A DNA stretch of 64,000 bases from CAYMEV01 sp964389675 [NCBI: uncultured Candidatus Sumerlaeota bacterium]. GTDB taxonomy: Bacteria; CAYMEV01. How positions within the stretch are numbered: the stretch's first letter is position 1; every line of letters starts with the position of its first letter. The translations under genes were made by a program, and so were the position numbers. The notes below the pieces were generated by a model. That model was not told where the DNA came from and did not search any database. It saw nothing but the letters and a program-made list of their open reading frames with translations. The DNA is taken from the NCBI GenBank assembly GCA_964389675.1, contig CAYMEV010000005.1:68027-132026 (forward strand), given 5' to 3'. Positions 1 to 9,178 of the stretch are shown piece by piece.

Positions 1-782
1 AAAAGAGCTTCATATATGTTCGATGATTTGACTATATTTTTTTCTCCTAAAAGCCTTTTAAGCCTTTCTTCCAATGTCCCGCAAGCTGCCTCGGAATGGC
101 AGGCAAATACAAGCAATATCATTCTATAACTGCATATTATCGAATAATCACTGCCGGCAAAACTGCTGATATTTGCCTGGATAATCTCTTCAACCTCTGA
201 TTCTCTAAATCCCACTGCAATAAAACAACAGCAATGTGGCTGAACAGATAATAATGAAGGCAAATAATTATCCAAATTCCCATTAAGCACAATTTTCCTG
301 AGTTCGGAAGGGACTCCCGGAAGAGATATAGAGATTTTTTCATGCTTTTTTAAGAAAAAACCTGATGCTGAACATCCCTGATTTTCAATTATTTCAGCAC
401 CATACGGGAAATATGCCTGTTTGGAATTATAATCATACTTCCGGTTTTCTCTGCCCTCCAATACTGAATTAATCCTTCTAAGCTCTGCATCATCCTGGAC
501 AAGAGGAAGGCTGAAATAATCAGCAATGGCATCCCTGGTGATATCATCTGATGTAGGGCCTAAGCCCCCTGTGGTAACAATAATATCAGCGTTTGCTGCA
601 GCAAATCCCAAAGCGGATATTATATCATCATAGTTATCATTTACAGAGATATGGAATTTTATATTAAACCCCCTGTTCACGAAATAGCCTGAAAGAAAAT
701 GAAAATTTGAGTCCTCGATAAAGCCCTGCTGTATTTCAGAGCCGATAATCAGTATTGCCATATCCCTGTTTCTATTCATCAT
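1..782 (-). CDS. cinA: CinA-family protein, N-terminal MoCF domain (3' end outside window)
   Basis: The reading frame runs from an ATG at 782 leftward off the window, so only about 260 N-terminal residues are visible. They form a molybdopterin-binding-like (MoCF/CinA) domain: an opening strand AILIIGSEIQQG, then the hallmark TTGGLGPTSDD followed by TRDAIA, and later SLPGVPSEL. Proteins of this family are competence/damage-inducible CinA or related nucleotide pyrophosphatases, with or without a C-terminal nicotinamide-nucleotide amidase domain; whether that domain exists here cannot be seen. The start overlaps the end of rimO by 11 bases and has AGGGTGG a few bases upstream; ATGs at 779 and 761 are alternatives. 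It is the last visible gene of the long minus-strand operon. Confidence 0.85.
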   Translation of the reverse strand, partial: MMNRNRDMAILIIGSEIQQGFIEDSNFHFLSGYFVNRGFNIKFHISVNDNYDDIISALGFAAANADIIVTTGGLGPTSDDITRDAIADYFSLPLVQDDAELRRINSVLEGRENRKYDYNSKQAYFPYGAEIIENQGCSASGFFLKKHEKISISLPGVPSELRKIVLNGNLDNYLPSLLSVQPHCCCFIAVGFRESEVEEIIQANISSFAGSDYSIICSYRMILLVFACHSEAACGTLEERLKRLLGEKNIVKSSNIYEAL

Positions 783-2100
783 TGGCCACCCTGCCGATAT
801 AATCATACTCAGTAACTCCCGTAATTAAAATATCACAGAGCCCATCAGCCTCCTGGACAGGATCTTCAAGAAGCAGTTCCCCGTCGATCTCCGGAGCCTG
901 TATAAGAAGCCTTGCTTCATAGGGGCTTATAATACCCTTTTTTATTGAACCTATATGTCTTTTTATCCTTTTATAATGAATATCCTGCTGTATTGACATC
1001 ACTTCTTCAAATCTTTCTCTTGCCCGCTTTTCACTGATCTTTTCCTTAATCTTATAACTCGGTGCATATTCTTCATCTGAATACACAAAACATCCAAGCC
1101 TGTCAAATTCCAGGTCTTCTATCCCTCTCACAAGCTCTCTGAAATCCTCGTCACTTTCTCCCGGGAAGCCTGTCATTACTGTTGTTCGAATAACTGCTGA
1201 AGGAATGATGCTTCTTATAAGCTCTATTTTTTCATATATGCTTTTTTTGGTTTCTTTTCTATTCATAGCCTTGAGCATTCTGTCAGAAATATGCTGAACA
1301 GGGATATCGAAATAATCAATAAATCTTTCACTGTCTCTAACTGCCTTGATAAAGTCCTCGCTTATGTCATTAGGGTGCAAATACAGCAAACGGCAGTAGA
1401 ACCGTCCTTTAATCCCGTCAATTCGACTGATAAGGTCGATTATTGATAAAGGAGGATCAAAATCCCTGCCATAATACATAGTATCCTGGGATATCAGGTT
1501 AAACTCATATGTGGGGCCTGCAAGCAGGGCAGTGATTTCCTCCATTATGATATCTGCAGGTTTTGACCTGTATCTGTCCTTGATTAAGGGTATTACGCAA
1601 AAACTGCATTTTCTTGAACAGCCCTCGGCGATCTTTAAATATCTGTAAAGCTGATGAGGGTAAAGCTCACTTCTTAAATGATATTTATCATAGCTGACAG
1701 GCTTGTCAGTTATAAAATACCCCTGATCCTTATTGATAAAATCATCTATTATAAGACTGATCTGGTTAAATTCATTTGTTCCGATCAATATATCAATTTC
1801 AGGTATTTCTGATTTTAGCCTGTCCTTGTACAGCTGAGACAGGCATCCGGCTACCATAAGTATACTGTTTTTCCTGTCCCTGGAGGCTTCAAGGATGCAC
1901 TGGATGCTTTCCTCCTTTGCATCCTTTATAAATCCGCATGTGTTTATTATTATCAGGTCCGGGTCTTTGGAGATATCTATATTTTTAAGGCCGGCATGTG
2001 TGAGCTCATAAAGCATGACCTCACTATCAACCTGATTCTTGGAGCATCCCAGTGAAATTATACAAAAGGTGTTAATTTCATAAATTTTCGAAGAAGCCAT
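772..2100 (-). CDS. rimO: Ribosomal protein S12 methylthiotransferase RimO
   Basis: Radical-SAM enzyme that adds a methylthio group to an aspartate of ribosomal protein S12. The N-terminal MTTase domain carries the cluster cysteines near residues 19, 55 and 86 (SLGCSKNQVDSE, NTCGF, VAGC). The radical-SAM motif EGCSRKCSFCVIPLI follows near residue 160, and a TRAM-like C-terminus closes the protein. The sequence IPLIKDRYRSKP after the SAM motif favours RimO over MiaB. The length (442 residues) is normal. I start at the ATG at 2100; an in-frame TTG lies one codon upstream. The start lies inside the end of hisS (23-base overlap), which points to translational coupling. No strong Shine-Dalgarno is visible. 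Confidence 0.95.
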   Translation of the reverse strand: MASSKIYEINTFCIISLGCSKNQVDSEVMLYELTHAGLKNIDISKDPDLIIINTCGFIKDAKEESIQCILEASRDRKNSILMVAGCLSQLYKDRLKSEIPEIDILIGTNEFNQISLIIDDFINKDQGYFITDKPVSYDKYHLRSELYPHQLYRYLKIAEGCSRKCSFCVIPLIKDRYRSKPADIIMEEITALLAGPTYEFNLISQDTMYYGRDFDPPLSIIDLISRIDGIKGRFYCRLLYLHPNDISEDFIKAVRDSERFIDYFDIPVQHISDRMLKAMNRKETKKSIYEKIELIRSIIPSAVIRTTVMTGFPGESDEDFRELVRGIEDLEFDRLGCFVYSDEEYAPSYKIKEKISEKRARERFEEVMSIQQDIHYKRIKRHIGSIKKGIISPYEARLLIQAPEIDGELLLEDPVQEADGLCDILITGVTEYDYIGRVANDE

Positions 2101-3367
2101 CAAGATTTTGTCTTTTTTCTTCCTTGGTTTCCATATCCCGGATCATAATCACATTATCCTTGAGCTCCTCTTCCCACAGGAATATAACATGTTTTGCATT
2201 ATACTGGACAGCTTCAGCCAATACCCTGCTCATCTTTATAGAGTGAAGGCTGTAGGCAGTGTTAAGGTTTTTTTCGCGAAGCCTTTTCACTATTTTTATT
2301 GCATCTTTCAATTGCTGGTCCTTAAAATAAGCAACATAATAATCCAGCGGAGGAGGCTCTATATCCAAAAGCCTTTTTTCCATAAGTATTTCTTCCAGAA
2401 CGACATCGCCCATTGCCATCCCCACACCCGACATCTCCTCAGGAAACCCGAAATCGGCAAGAAGGTTGTCATAGCGACCACCGCCACAGATGGCCCTGAG
2501 CTTCTCAGATCTGTGAAATAGCTCGAATACAAAGCCTGTATAATAATCAAGACCCCTCACAATGCTGAAATCGAGTTCTACAAAGTTTGAAAAGCCAAAT
2601 GAATCGATCATGGAAAAAAGGCTTTCAAGGGTTGAAAGTTCCTCTTTCACAACCTGATTGTTTTTTATTTCATCTGGTAATTTCCATATATCACTTGTAT
2701 TAAGAATCTGTATTATCTTGCCTATATGGTTCTGAGAGACACCTGCTGCTGCCAGTAGCCTCTCCATTTCACTCTCGCTGATCTTATGTTTTTTATCAAT
2801 ACAGTTAAAAATTCCCTTTATTTTATTTTCTGAAATGCCTATGCAGTATAGAATGGCAGTAATAAGCCTTCTATTATTTATTTTAAGGACAATATCCTGT
2901 TCCTTGAAGCCAAAAATCTGCATCGAAGTAAGGAGAGCGCCTATAATTTCAGCTTCGGCCGTATAATTATTCTCGCCTAAGATATCAATATTCCATTGAT
3001 AAAATTCTCTTTTCCTGCCCCTCTGCATTCTTTCGTACCTGAAAAAACGGCCAATGCTGTACCATTTTATAGGCTTTTTAATGCTTTTTCCTTTCTGAAT
3101 TATCATTCTCGCGAGCGTTGGAGTGAGTTCCGGCCGGAGGGCTATCTCCCTTCCGCCTTTGTCTTCAAAATTATACAGCTGTGAGACTATTTCCTCCCCT
3201 GATTTCATCTTGTATATATCAAGGGCTTCCAGAACAGGCCCGTCATATTTTTGAAATCCGTATAATTTTGATGTTTTTTCCCATGTATTACATATAAAAT
3301 CAGTAGTGACCATATCCTCAGGGTAGAAATCCCTGGTTCCCTTTACTATTGGAAGACTCTGGGTCAT
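2078..3367 (-). CDS. hisS: Histidyl-tRNA synthetase
   Basis: Class II aminoacyl-tRNA synthetase charging tRNA-His; 429 residues, typical length. It begins with the family signature KGTRDFYPED, has RPELTP (about 78-83), motif 2 RYERMQRGRKREFYQ (about 110-124) and the histidine-binding RGLDYYTGFVFE near 271. A C-terminal anticodon-binding domain follows. The start overlaps the stop of the epimerase gene by 4 bases and the end overlaps rimO, so it sits in the middle of a coupled operon together with carbon-metabolism genes. Nothing in it looks degenerate. Confidence 0.97.
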   Translation of the reverse strand: MTQSLPIVKGTRDFYPEDMVTTDFICNTWEKTSKLYGFQKYDGPVLEALDIYKMKSGEEIVSQLYNFEDKGGREIALRPELTPTLARMIIQKGKSIKKPIKWYSIGRFFRYERMQRGRKREFYQWNIDILGENNYTAEAEIIGALLTSMQIFGFKEQDIVLKINNRRLITAILYCIGISENKIKGIFNCIDKKHKISESEMERLLAAAGVSQNHIGKIIQILNTSDIWKLPDEIKNNQVVKEELSTLESLFSMIDSFGFSNFVELDFSIVRGLDYYTGFVFELFHRSEKLRAICGGGRYDNLLADFGFPEEMSGVGMAMGDVVLEEILMEKRLLDIEPPPLDYYVAYFKDQQLKDAIKIVKRLREKNLNTAYSLHSIKMSRVLAEAVQYNAKHVIFLWEEELKDNVIMIRDMETKEEKRQNLDGFFENL

Positions 3368-3771
3368 TTAGGGTCCCCCTTGTCAATAATTTCAATCAGC
3401 ACCCTGTTTGTGGATTTTGGATGCAGAAAATAGATATATTTCCCTTCTGCGCCTATTACCGGATTCCCTATTATATCAAATCCCTGGTCCTTATAATAAT
3501 CCATGCTTTTCTGAAAGTCGTCTGCTTCAAAGCACAGGTGCTGAATCCCTTCTCCCTTTTTTTCAATATGCTTTGCAATTGAGCTCCCTTCTTTTATTGA
3601 ATGCAACAGCTCAATTTTTGATTCTCCGCATTTAAAAAAAGCTATTTCAATTCCCATATCTTCCATACGGGTTCTTTCTATAAATTCAAATCCAAGAGCC
3701 TTATATGTATTAACGGCCTTGTCCAGGTCCAATACTGCAATTCCGATATGATCCAGCTTGTTAATGCTCAT
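3364..3771 (-). CDS. mce: Methylmalonyl-CoA epimerase
   Basis: A 135-residue glyoxalase/VOC-fold enzyme interconverting (S)- and (R)-methylmalonyl-CoA. Metal-ligand positions of the family are recognisable: the first His in LDHIGIAV (residue 8), an acidic ligand near GESKIELL, the His in IQHLCFEADD and the closing VLIEII. The ATG is preceded by a strong AGGAGG with 8-base spacing. It shares an operon with the mutase B12-binding subunit and meaB, which supports propionate/methylmalonyl-CoA metabolism over other VOC functions. A generic VOC protein is the alternative, but the match to the epimerase N-terminus is close. Confidence 0.93.
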   Translation of the reverse strand: MSINKLDHIGIAVLDLDKAVNTYKALGFEFIERTRMEDMGIEIAFFKCGESKIELLHSIKEGSSIAKHIEKKGEGIQHLCFEADDFQKSMDYYKDQGFDIIGNPVIGAEGKYIYFLHPKSTNRVLIEIIDKGDPK

Positions 3772-3789
3772 ATGTTAAACCTCCTGATT

Positions 3790-5166
3790 TTAGTTATTAC
3801 CATAATATCTATTTAATGCAACAGAAATTGACTGAACAAATTCATCTGAATTTGTAAACCCGTAGGTAATGTTGATCACCCTGTTTCCTACCAGAAGGAC
3901 TGTAGCCGGGAAATCGTTTATTTTCAGCTGTACCATGGTGCTTTTATTTCTGCCTGCATCCATCTGGTAGATCTTAACAAGAAAGCCAGGATTCAGTGAC
4001 AGGATTCTTGCGGCCTGTATAAGCCGGATACTTGACAGGGATTCAATATCATAAAAAATGATTATCCAGGGGCCTTTCTCCTTATTGCCCAGCATGCTTA
4101 GATCCTGAGGGGATAGCTCTGTCAGGAGGGGAACACCAGGGAGATTGTTCTGCACAAATTCTTCGGAAGGGTTATAAAGCAGGGGAATATTGCCGATCAT
4201 CTGGCCATTCATTTTGACCGAGGCAATATATGCTGCAAATACAAAATCATTATCATATTTATGCTTTATTTCACTTCTTCTCAATTCAAATTCTGCTTCC
4301 TTTTCACCTATCTGAGTGGTCTTCTGAACAGTTTTTATGACTGTACCATCAGGGCCAAAAAAGCTGACTTCAAAGCTGTTCTCAGTATTTGCGATCTCAA
4401 GCAGGACACTGAAATTAAAGCTTAGGTCTTTTTCAGTAAAGAATTCAGTCTGCTCTTTTACACCATGAATATTCCTGTATATTGAATAACCAATCTGCCC
4501 GAGATCAGTTACAGCAATATCCTGGTCTACTATTATTCCAAGCCCGCCTGTTTTTTCATCCTCATCAGTGATTTCTGAAGTTTCCGATGCTTCTGGCGTG
4601 GCAGTTTCCTCTTCAATCCCATCTTCTTCCACTTCAACTACTTCAGTACTCTTTACCGGCAGGTCCGATCTGTCAGAATCACTGTCCATCCTGCTGAAAA
4701 TGAAAATCATGATTATGATAATGACAGCCAGGGCACCAAGATATAAAGGAAGCACACTCCTTTTTCCCTCTTCTTTTTCAATATCAAAATCAAGTGCGCA
4801 TAATTCACATATATTTTTTAAGCCTAATTTTCTTTTACACTTAATGCAGAAATTTGTCCTGCATATGGCACATTCACCTGAAGATGCATTTTCAGGATGG
4901 AGAGGGCATAGATTATCCTTTAGCAGTTTTGCATCCGCTTCCAGTTTCAGCAGTACATTAAGCCAATGCTCAGATTCAATTTTGTCAAATTTTCCTATGA
5001 CAAATGGCCCCCTGTCAAGCATTTTTTGAGATTTCTCTATGTCTATATTTAAAGATTCAAAAAGCATCTTCTTCAGGTTGTAAATATTCTTTTCACCCTC
5101 TATACTGTACACAACAACCTGGTAATATTCCTTCTCTTTCTCCTTCTTTGCATTATCTTCATCCAT
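3790..5166 (-). CDS. Membrane protein with B-box-like zinc finger and CxxC-less thioredoxin-like domain
   Basis: No recognised family for the whole 458-residue protein. Visible parts: an N-terminal alpha/beta region (1-85); a cysteine cluster with Cys87, His90, Cys99, Cys102, Cys107, Cys110, Cys120 and Cys123, resembling a B-box or double zinc ribbon; one transmembrane helix (about 139-159); an acidic Ser/Thr/Glu-rich linker; a beta-rich domain; and a C-terminal domain (about 355-458) that looks thioredoxin-like. The last has a strand WIIIFYD and a cis-proline-like FPATVLL, but the place of the CxxC reads ESLSS, so it should be redox-inactive. By topology the zinc cluster would be cytoplasmic and the rest extracytoplasmic. 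It starts one base after the meaB stop, inside the methylmalonyl-CoA operon. The domain calls are by eye. Confidence 0.8.
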   Translation of the reverse strand: MDEDNAKKEKEKEYYQVVVYSIEGEKNIYNLKKMLFESLNIDIEKSQKMLDRGPFVIGKFDKIESEHWLNVLLKLEADAKLLKDNLCPLHPENASSGECAICRTNFCIKCKRKLGLKNICELCALDFDIEKEEGKRSVLPLYLGALAVIIIIMIFIFSRMDSDSDRSDLPVKSTEVVEVEEDGIEEETATPEASETSEITDEDEKTGGLGIIVDQDIAVTDLGQIGYSIYRNIHGVKEQTEFFTEKDLSFNFSVLLEIANTENSFEVSFFGPDGTVIKTVQKTTQIGEKEAEFELRRSEIKHKYDNDFVFAAYIASVKMNGQMIGNIPLLYNPSEEFVQNNLPGVPLLTELSPQDLSMLGNKEKGPWIIIFYDIESLSSIRLIQAARILSLNPGFLVKIYQMDAGRNKSTMVQLKINDFPATVLLVGNRVINITYGFTNSDEFVQSISVALNRYYGNN

Positions 5167-5167
5167 G

Positions 5168-6130
5168 CTATATCTCCCCCTTTATGTGTAATTTGGATAA
5201 TTCAGCGTATAAATTGCTGTTTCCTTCAACAATAGAATTAACAGCCTTATGCAGCAGGTTATTTTCTAATATATTCCTTTCTGCTTCCAGAAGGATGCGC
5301 TTACGTGACATCTCTACAATGGTCCTGAAAAGCTTTTCCTTCTGAAGATTCTTATTATTCACTATATGGCTGAAATGAATGTCTATTGCTTCTGCAAGCT
5401 CCGATATGCCTTTCTCATCCTTTGCAATACAGGACATTACCGGGGTGTCTTTTTTATCAGGCGTATTATTGAGCATGAATTCTATGTCTCTAAGTGCTTT
5501 GCCTGCACCATCCCTGTCAGTTTTATTCACCACAAATATATCCCCGATCTCGAACAGGCCAGCCTTTATAGCCTGTATATCATCTCCAGCATTAGGAATT
5601 GTGACAATTATGACTGTATCAGCTATATTGCAGATATCTACCTCAGCCTGACCAACACCTACAGTCTCAACTATTATTTTATCCTTCTTAAGATATTTCA
5701 GGAGATAAACCATATCATAGGTCGATGTAGCAAGCCCTCCAAGGCTTCCTCGAGTTGCCATGGAACGTATTGTTATGTTTGGATAGCTGTTCAGTTCATT
5801 CATCCTGACCCTGTCACCTAAAAGAGCTCCTTTTGTAAAAGGGCTTGAAGGGTCAACAGCTACAATGCCGACACTCAGTCCTTTATTTGCATATTTTTTG
5901 GCTATTTTTGATGTAAGGGTGCTTTTCCCGACACCCGGGCTGCCTGTAATACCTATTATCTGAGATTTACTGCCGTTATCACAACTCTCAGCCAGAGCAC
6001 TCAGTATATTAAACCCCTCCTTTGTGATACCTTCGATCAAGGATGCGACCTTGCCAAATGTTCTGGTATCATTAGATCTCAATCTTTTGATAATTTCTGC
6101 AATATCTGACTCAGCTCCTGAAATTATCAT
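5168..6130 (-). CDS. meaB: MeaB/ArgK G3E GTPase, chaperone of methylmalonyl-CoA mutase
   Basis: A 320-residue P-loop GTPase that gates cofactor loading and protects B12-dependent methylmalonyl-CoA mutase. Walker A GSPGVGKS lies at 63-70, followed by the family-specific VAVDPSSPFTKGALLGDRVRM, RSMATRGSLGG, the switch region VETVGVGQAEVD and the NKTDRDGA guanine-specificity motif. The length is normal. It lies 6 bases downstream of the B12-binding mutase subunit and in one operon with the epimerase, the expected company. MeaB and the eukaryotic MMAA are the same family; no sign of fusion with a mutase domain. Confidence 0.96.
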   Translation of the reverse strand: MIISGAESDIAEIIKRLRSNDTRTFGKVASLIEGITKEGFNILSALAESCDNGSKSQIIGITGSPGVGKSTLTSKIAKKYANKGLSVGIVAVDPSSPFTKGALLGDRVRMNELNSYPNITIRSMATRGSLGGLATSTYDMVYLLKYLKKDKIIVETVGVGQAEVDICNIADTVIIVTIPNAGDDIQAIKAGLFEIGDIFVVNKTDRDGAGKALRDIEFMLNNTPDKKDTPVMSCIAKDEKGISELAEAIDIHFSHIVNNKNLQKEKLFRTIVEMSRKRILLEAERNILENNLLHKAVNSIVEGNSNLYAELSKLHIKGEI

Positions 6131-6136
6131 GACATA

Positions 6137-6529
6137 TTATGCTATTGATTTAATATATTCAATAATTCTGGCTGTAGGGGTACCAGGAGTAAATACCTCT
6201 TTTATTCCATTCTCTTTCAGGAATGAAATATCCTGTTCAGGAATTATCCCGCCTACAATAACAAAAATATCCGTGGCGTTATTAGCTTTCAGCAGACTGG
6301 ATACCTTTGGGCAGAGATGCTTATGTGCTCCGGATAATAAGCTGAGACCAATAACTTTCACATCTTCTTCAAGGGCTATCTTTACAATTTCATCAGGTGT
6401 ATGACGCAGACCTGTATAGATTACTTCATAACCTGCGTCTCTAAGCGCTTGTGCAACTACCTTTGCACCTCTGTCATGACCATCTAATCCAGGTTTTGCT
6501 ATCAGAATTCTTGTTATTGCTTTTTCCAT
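6137..6529 (-). CDS. mcmA2: Methylmalonyl-CoA mutase, B12-binding (C-terminal) subunit
   Basis: A stand-alone 130-residue cobalamin-binding domain. The base-off/His-on motif D16-x-H18-x-x-G21 is intact within KPGLDGHDRGAKVVAQA, and the further conserved segments GLSLLSGAHKHL and IVGGIIPEQD are present. Such short proteins pair with a separate large catalytic subunit to rearrange (R)-methylmalonyl-CoA to succinyl-CoA. The large subunit is not in this window. The start overlaps the upstream membrane-protein gene by 16 bases. A subunit of another acyl-CoA mutase (ethylmalonyl- or isobutyryl-type) is possible, but the epimerase next door favours methylmalonyl-CoA. Confidence 0.93.
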   Translation of the reverse strand: MEKAITRILIAKPGLDGHDRGAKVVAQALRDAGYEVIYTGLRHTPDEIVKIALEEDVKVIGLSLLSGAHKHLCPKVSSLLKANNATDIFVIVGGIIPEQDISFLKENGIKEVFTPGTPTARIIEYIKSIA

Positions 6530-7080
6530 GGACTTATCTCCTTGTTTAATAAATATAATTTATAGAAATTCCTTCTATTTATCAGAACATAGATAAGAAT
6601 AATTATATAATAAATAGAAATGGGCAAGACTATTATTGTATTGCTGTTTTGAACAAAATCGCGAAAAAAACCAAATCCGGCCACAATAAGTGTATTTGGC
6701 AATATAAGTGCTGTATTGGAAAAAAAGACATAACGGGGTTTTATGCCGTTTTTCTGAAAAAGGGTATAGGTCAATGAATCAAAAAAAACAAGGTAAAAGA
6801 TTGCCAAAAACAGTATAAGCATCACTGTAATACTCATTTCTGTATTAATACTGTATTTCATCAGTGCAATGAGGAAGGGGAAAATTGTGAGGCTCATAAA
6901 GGTCTTAAAAGCAATCAGCCTTGACAGCTCATCTTTAATTCCCGAACAGAATAATATTCCCATAATATTGAAGAAAAAATACAGATATGCACTAAGAGGA
7001 ATGAAATCAAAATAAAGCAGAACATATAATAAAGAACATGCTGTTATAGAGATATATAGTAGTATCAGGTTGAATCTCAT
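6514..7080 (-). CDS. Small polytopic membrane protein of unknown function
   Basis: A 188-residue protein made almost entirely of hydrophobic segments; about six transmembrane helices can be drawn, with a short basic tail (LINRRNFYK, ending PWKKQ). No catalytic motif is recognised and no family is assigned. It overlaps the transketolase stop by 4 bases (ATGA) and the B12-binding subunit start by 16 bases, so it is translated as part of the operon. A role in carbon metabolism cannot be inferred from position alone. Confidence 0.75.
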   Translation of the reverse strand: MRFNLILLYISITACSLLYVLLYFDFIPLSAYLYFFFNIMGILFCSGIKDELSRLIAFKTFMSLTIFPFLIALMKYSINTEMSITVMLILFLAIFYLVFFDSLTYTLFQKNGIKPRYVFFSNTALILPNTLIVAGFGFFRDFVQNSNTIIVLPISIYYIIILIYVLINRRNFYKLYLLNKEISPWKKQ

Positions 7081-9071
7081 CCAGATTTGCCTGTGTGCTT
7101 TATTGCATTAATGATGGAGTCTGATATGTTTTTAAGGCCGATATTATGCTTTTCCGTAAGTTCCTCATAGGTTCCGGATTTAATGAATTCACCTTTTAAG
7201 CCCACAGGGAAAATGCGTGTCGGGTAAGTACCGGATGATACTTCAGAAAGCAATCCAAACAATCCCCCGCTTATGCTTGCAGCTTCAGCTGATACTATCG
7301 GGCCCTGCTTTGCGGAATCAATTATTATGTCCGTATTGGCTGGTTTCAGCCTGAAGAGATCTACAAGTCTGATATCAACATCATAAAAGCTGTCAACACT
7401 GCTTATAGCTCTTATTGAGTCAAAAACAAGGTCGCCGACTGCAAATACCGTAATCCTTTTGCTCTCTTTTTTCTCAAAATCCTTCAGCAAAATATATCCC
7501 TTTTCCAGGTCCTTTTCATTTATCCTGTTTCTCAGATTGATATCCATATGATGCTTTCCATCATAAATGGTGCTTATCTTATTCCTGCTGTATTTCATGA
7601 AACAGGGCCCGTTAATTTTCAGGATTTCAGATATGAGCATATATGCAAGCACACCGTCAGAAGGCCAGAAAATATGCCAGTTCGGCATTCCCCTCAGAGC
7701 GGAAGTCAATTCAATTTCAGCATGTGAACCGCCATCACTCAGCCTTGGGTCACCGTGAGAACCCATAACCTTTACATTCAGTTTATTATAGGCAATCTGT
7801 CTCAATGCGCCCATTGATTCAAGCTGAAATATCGAAAATGTATTTGTAAAAGGGATGTAGCCTTCTTTTGCTAAGCCGGCTGCGAGCATATTCATGAGGT
7901 TTTCTGCTATGCCAACCTCAAGGGTCCTTTCCGGAAATCTATGATAGAAATAGCTGCCTTTGCATGAAGACATAAGATCAGCATATACAGATATTATTCT
8001 GTTATTTTCAATAGCCTCCCTGGCAATAGCTTTCCCCACTGAGTCCCTTGGCGACATCTTTTCCTTTATGACAAGCTCAATGTCGTCATGTTTATCAATT
8101 TCAGTCAATCTATGGTTTATGATATTTTCGTAAATATCAAAAATTCCCATCAGATGTGTTGATGATAAATCCGCAGTTTTAAGATTTGAATCATATTTTG
8201 TTGTCAGGGTCCTGAGCTCATGGTCCATAGGCGGAACACCATGATAGGCTGCATCATCCTCCATGAAAGGAACGCCCTTGCCTTTTATTGTCTTAAATAT
8301 TATAACTCCCGGCCTGTCATTGACCTCTTTCACCTGCTCAAATGCCCATTTAATGTGGGCATAATCATGGCCATTAAGGTCTATGCCACCTTTATATCTG
8401 TTAATTATCTGCCATTGATGCTTATTAAAGTGGCTTTCTATAGGGCTTGTATCCAGTATATTTTCTTTTTTCCCTGAAAGCTGGTGGCCATTGTAATCAA
8501 TTATCAGGATAAAATTAGATAATTTTTTAGCTCCTGCATAGGCAATGGCTTCTTTGGTAATTCCTTCATCCAGTTCCCCGTCTCCGATAAGCACATAGAC
8601 ATACTGCTCTGCAGGGCAGCTGCTGGAATTTTCCGTGGTTAAACACCTGTGTGCTGATCTGCACCTCAGTGCTTCAGCTATCCCGACACCGGCAGAAACT
8701 CCCTTGCCCAGTGAACCTGTGGAAAACTCAATACAGTCGAGCATAGTCATGTCAGGATGCCCCTGAAGCCTGCTGTCAGTCTTTCTTAGGGTATTCAGCT
8801 CTTTTTCCTCTATATACCCCATGAGAGATAAAATTGCATAAAGGGTAGGAGCGGCATGCCCTTTGCTCAGAATAAACCTGTCTCTGTATTCCCATTTCGG
8901 ATCCAGGGGATTATGCCTGAGAACATAATCATATAATGCCATACAGATTTCCACGCAGGACAGTGATGGTCCAGGATGCCCTGAATTAGCGTGGTTTATC
9001 ATGTACATAACAAGTGATCTTACTTTATTGCATTTCAGCTTAAATTCCAGTATCTCTTTGCTAAAACTCAT
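7077..9071 (-). CDS. tkt: Transketolase (fused TktN-TktC type)
   Basis: Thiamine-diphosphate enzyme moving two-carbon ketol units in the pentose-phosphate pathway. The N-terminal half has HANSGHPGPS, SKGHAAPTLYA, GSLGKGVSAG and the ThDP/Mg motif GDGELDEG (about 163-170) ending in DYNG. The Pyr half has GIAENLMNMLAAGLA, and a transketolase C-domain follows. The use of GSLGKG instead of the GPLGQG of E. coli-type enzymes resembles the family that is split into two subunits in archaea and many anaerobes. There is an unusual Ser/Cys-rich insertion of about 20 residues just before the GDGE strand. I start at the ATG at 9071, which has GAGGGG 4 bases upstream, rather than the GTG one codon earlier. 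First gene of the minus-strand operon. Confidence 0.92.
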   Translation of the reverse strand: MSFSKEILEFKLKCNKVRSLVMYMINHANSGHPGPSLSCVEICMALYDYVLRHNPLDPKWEYRDRFILSKGHAAPTLYAILSLMGYIEEKELNTLRKTDSRLQGHPDMTMLDCIEFSTGSLGKGVSAGVGIAEALRCRSAHRCLTTENSSSCPAEQYVYVLIGDGELDEGITKEAIAYAGAKKLSNFILIIDYNGHQLSGKKENILDTSPIESHFNKHQWQIINRYKGGIDLNGHDYAHIKWAFEQVKEVNDRPGVIIFKTIKGKGVPFMEDDAAYHGVPPMDHELRTLTTKYDSNLKTADLSSTHLMGIFDIYENIINHRLTEIDKHDDIELVIKEKMSPRDSVGKAIAREAIENNRIISVYADLMSSCKGSYFYHRFPERTLEVGIAENLMNMLAAGLAKEGYIPFTNTFSIFQLESMGALRQIAYNKLNVKVMGSHGDPRLSDGGSHAEIELTSALRGMPNWHIFWPSDGVLAYMLISEILKINGPCFMKYSRNKISTIYDGKHHMDINLRNRINEKDLEKGYILLKDFEKKESKRITVFAVGDLVFDSIRAISSVDSFYDVDIRLVDLFRLKPANTDIIIDSAKQGPIVSAEAASISGGLFGLLSEVSSGTYPTRIFPVGLKGEFIKSGTYEELTEKHNIGLKNISDSIINAIKHTGKSG

Positions 9072-9178
9072 CACTCCCCTCTTAAATTATTAATCAATGG
9101 ATTGCATAACAATGATATCAATATATTATATATGACATAAATTAACAAGAAATTTTATAATATTAAAAAATCTAAGAC

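Noticed and set aside
137-343. A 68-codon minus-strand frame inside the cinA fragment
   Set aside because: It is out of frame with the clearly conserved CinA frame that covers the same bases, has no ribosome site and no family pattern.
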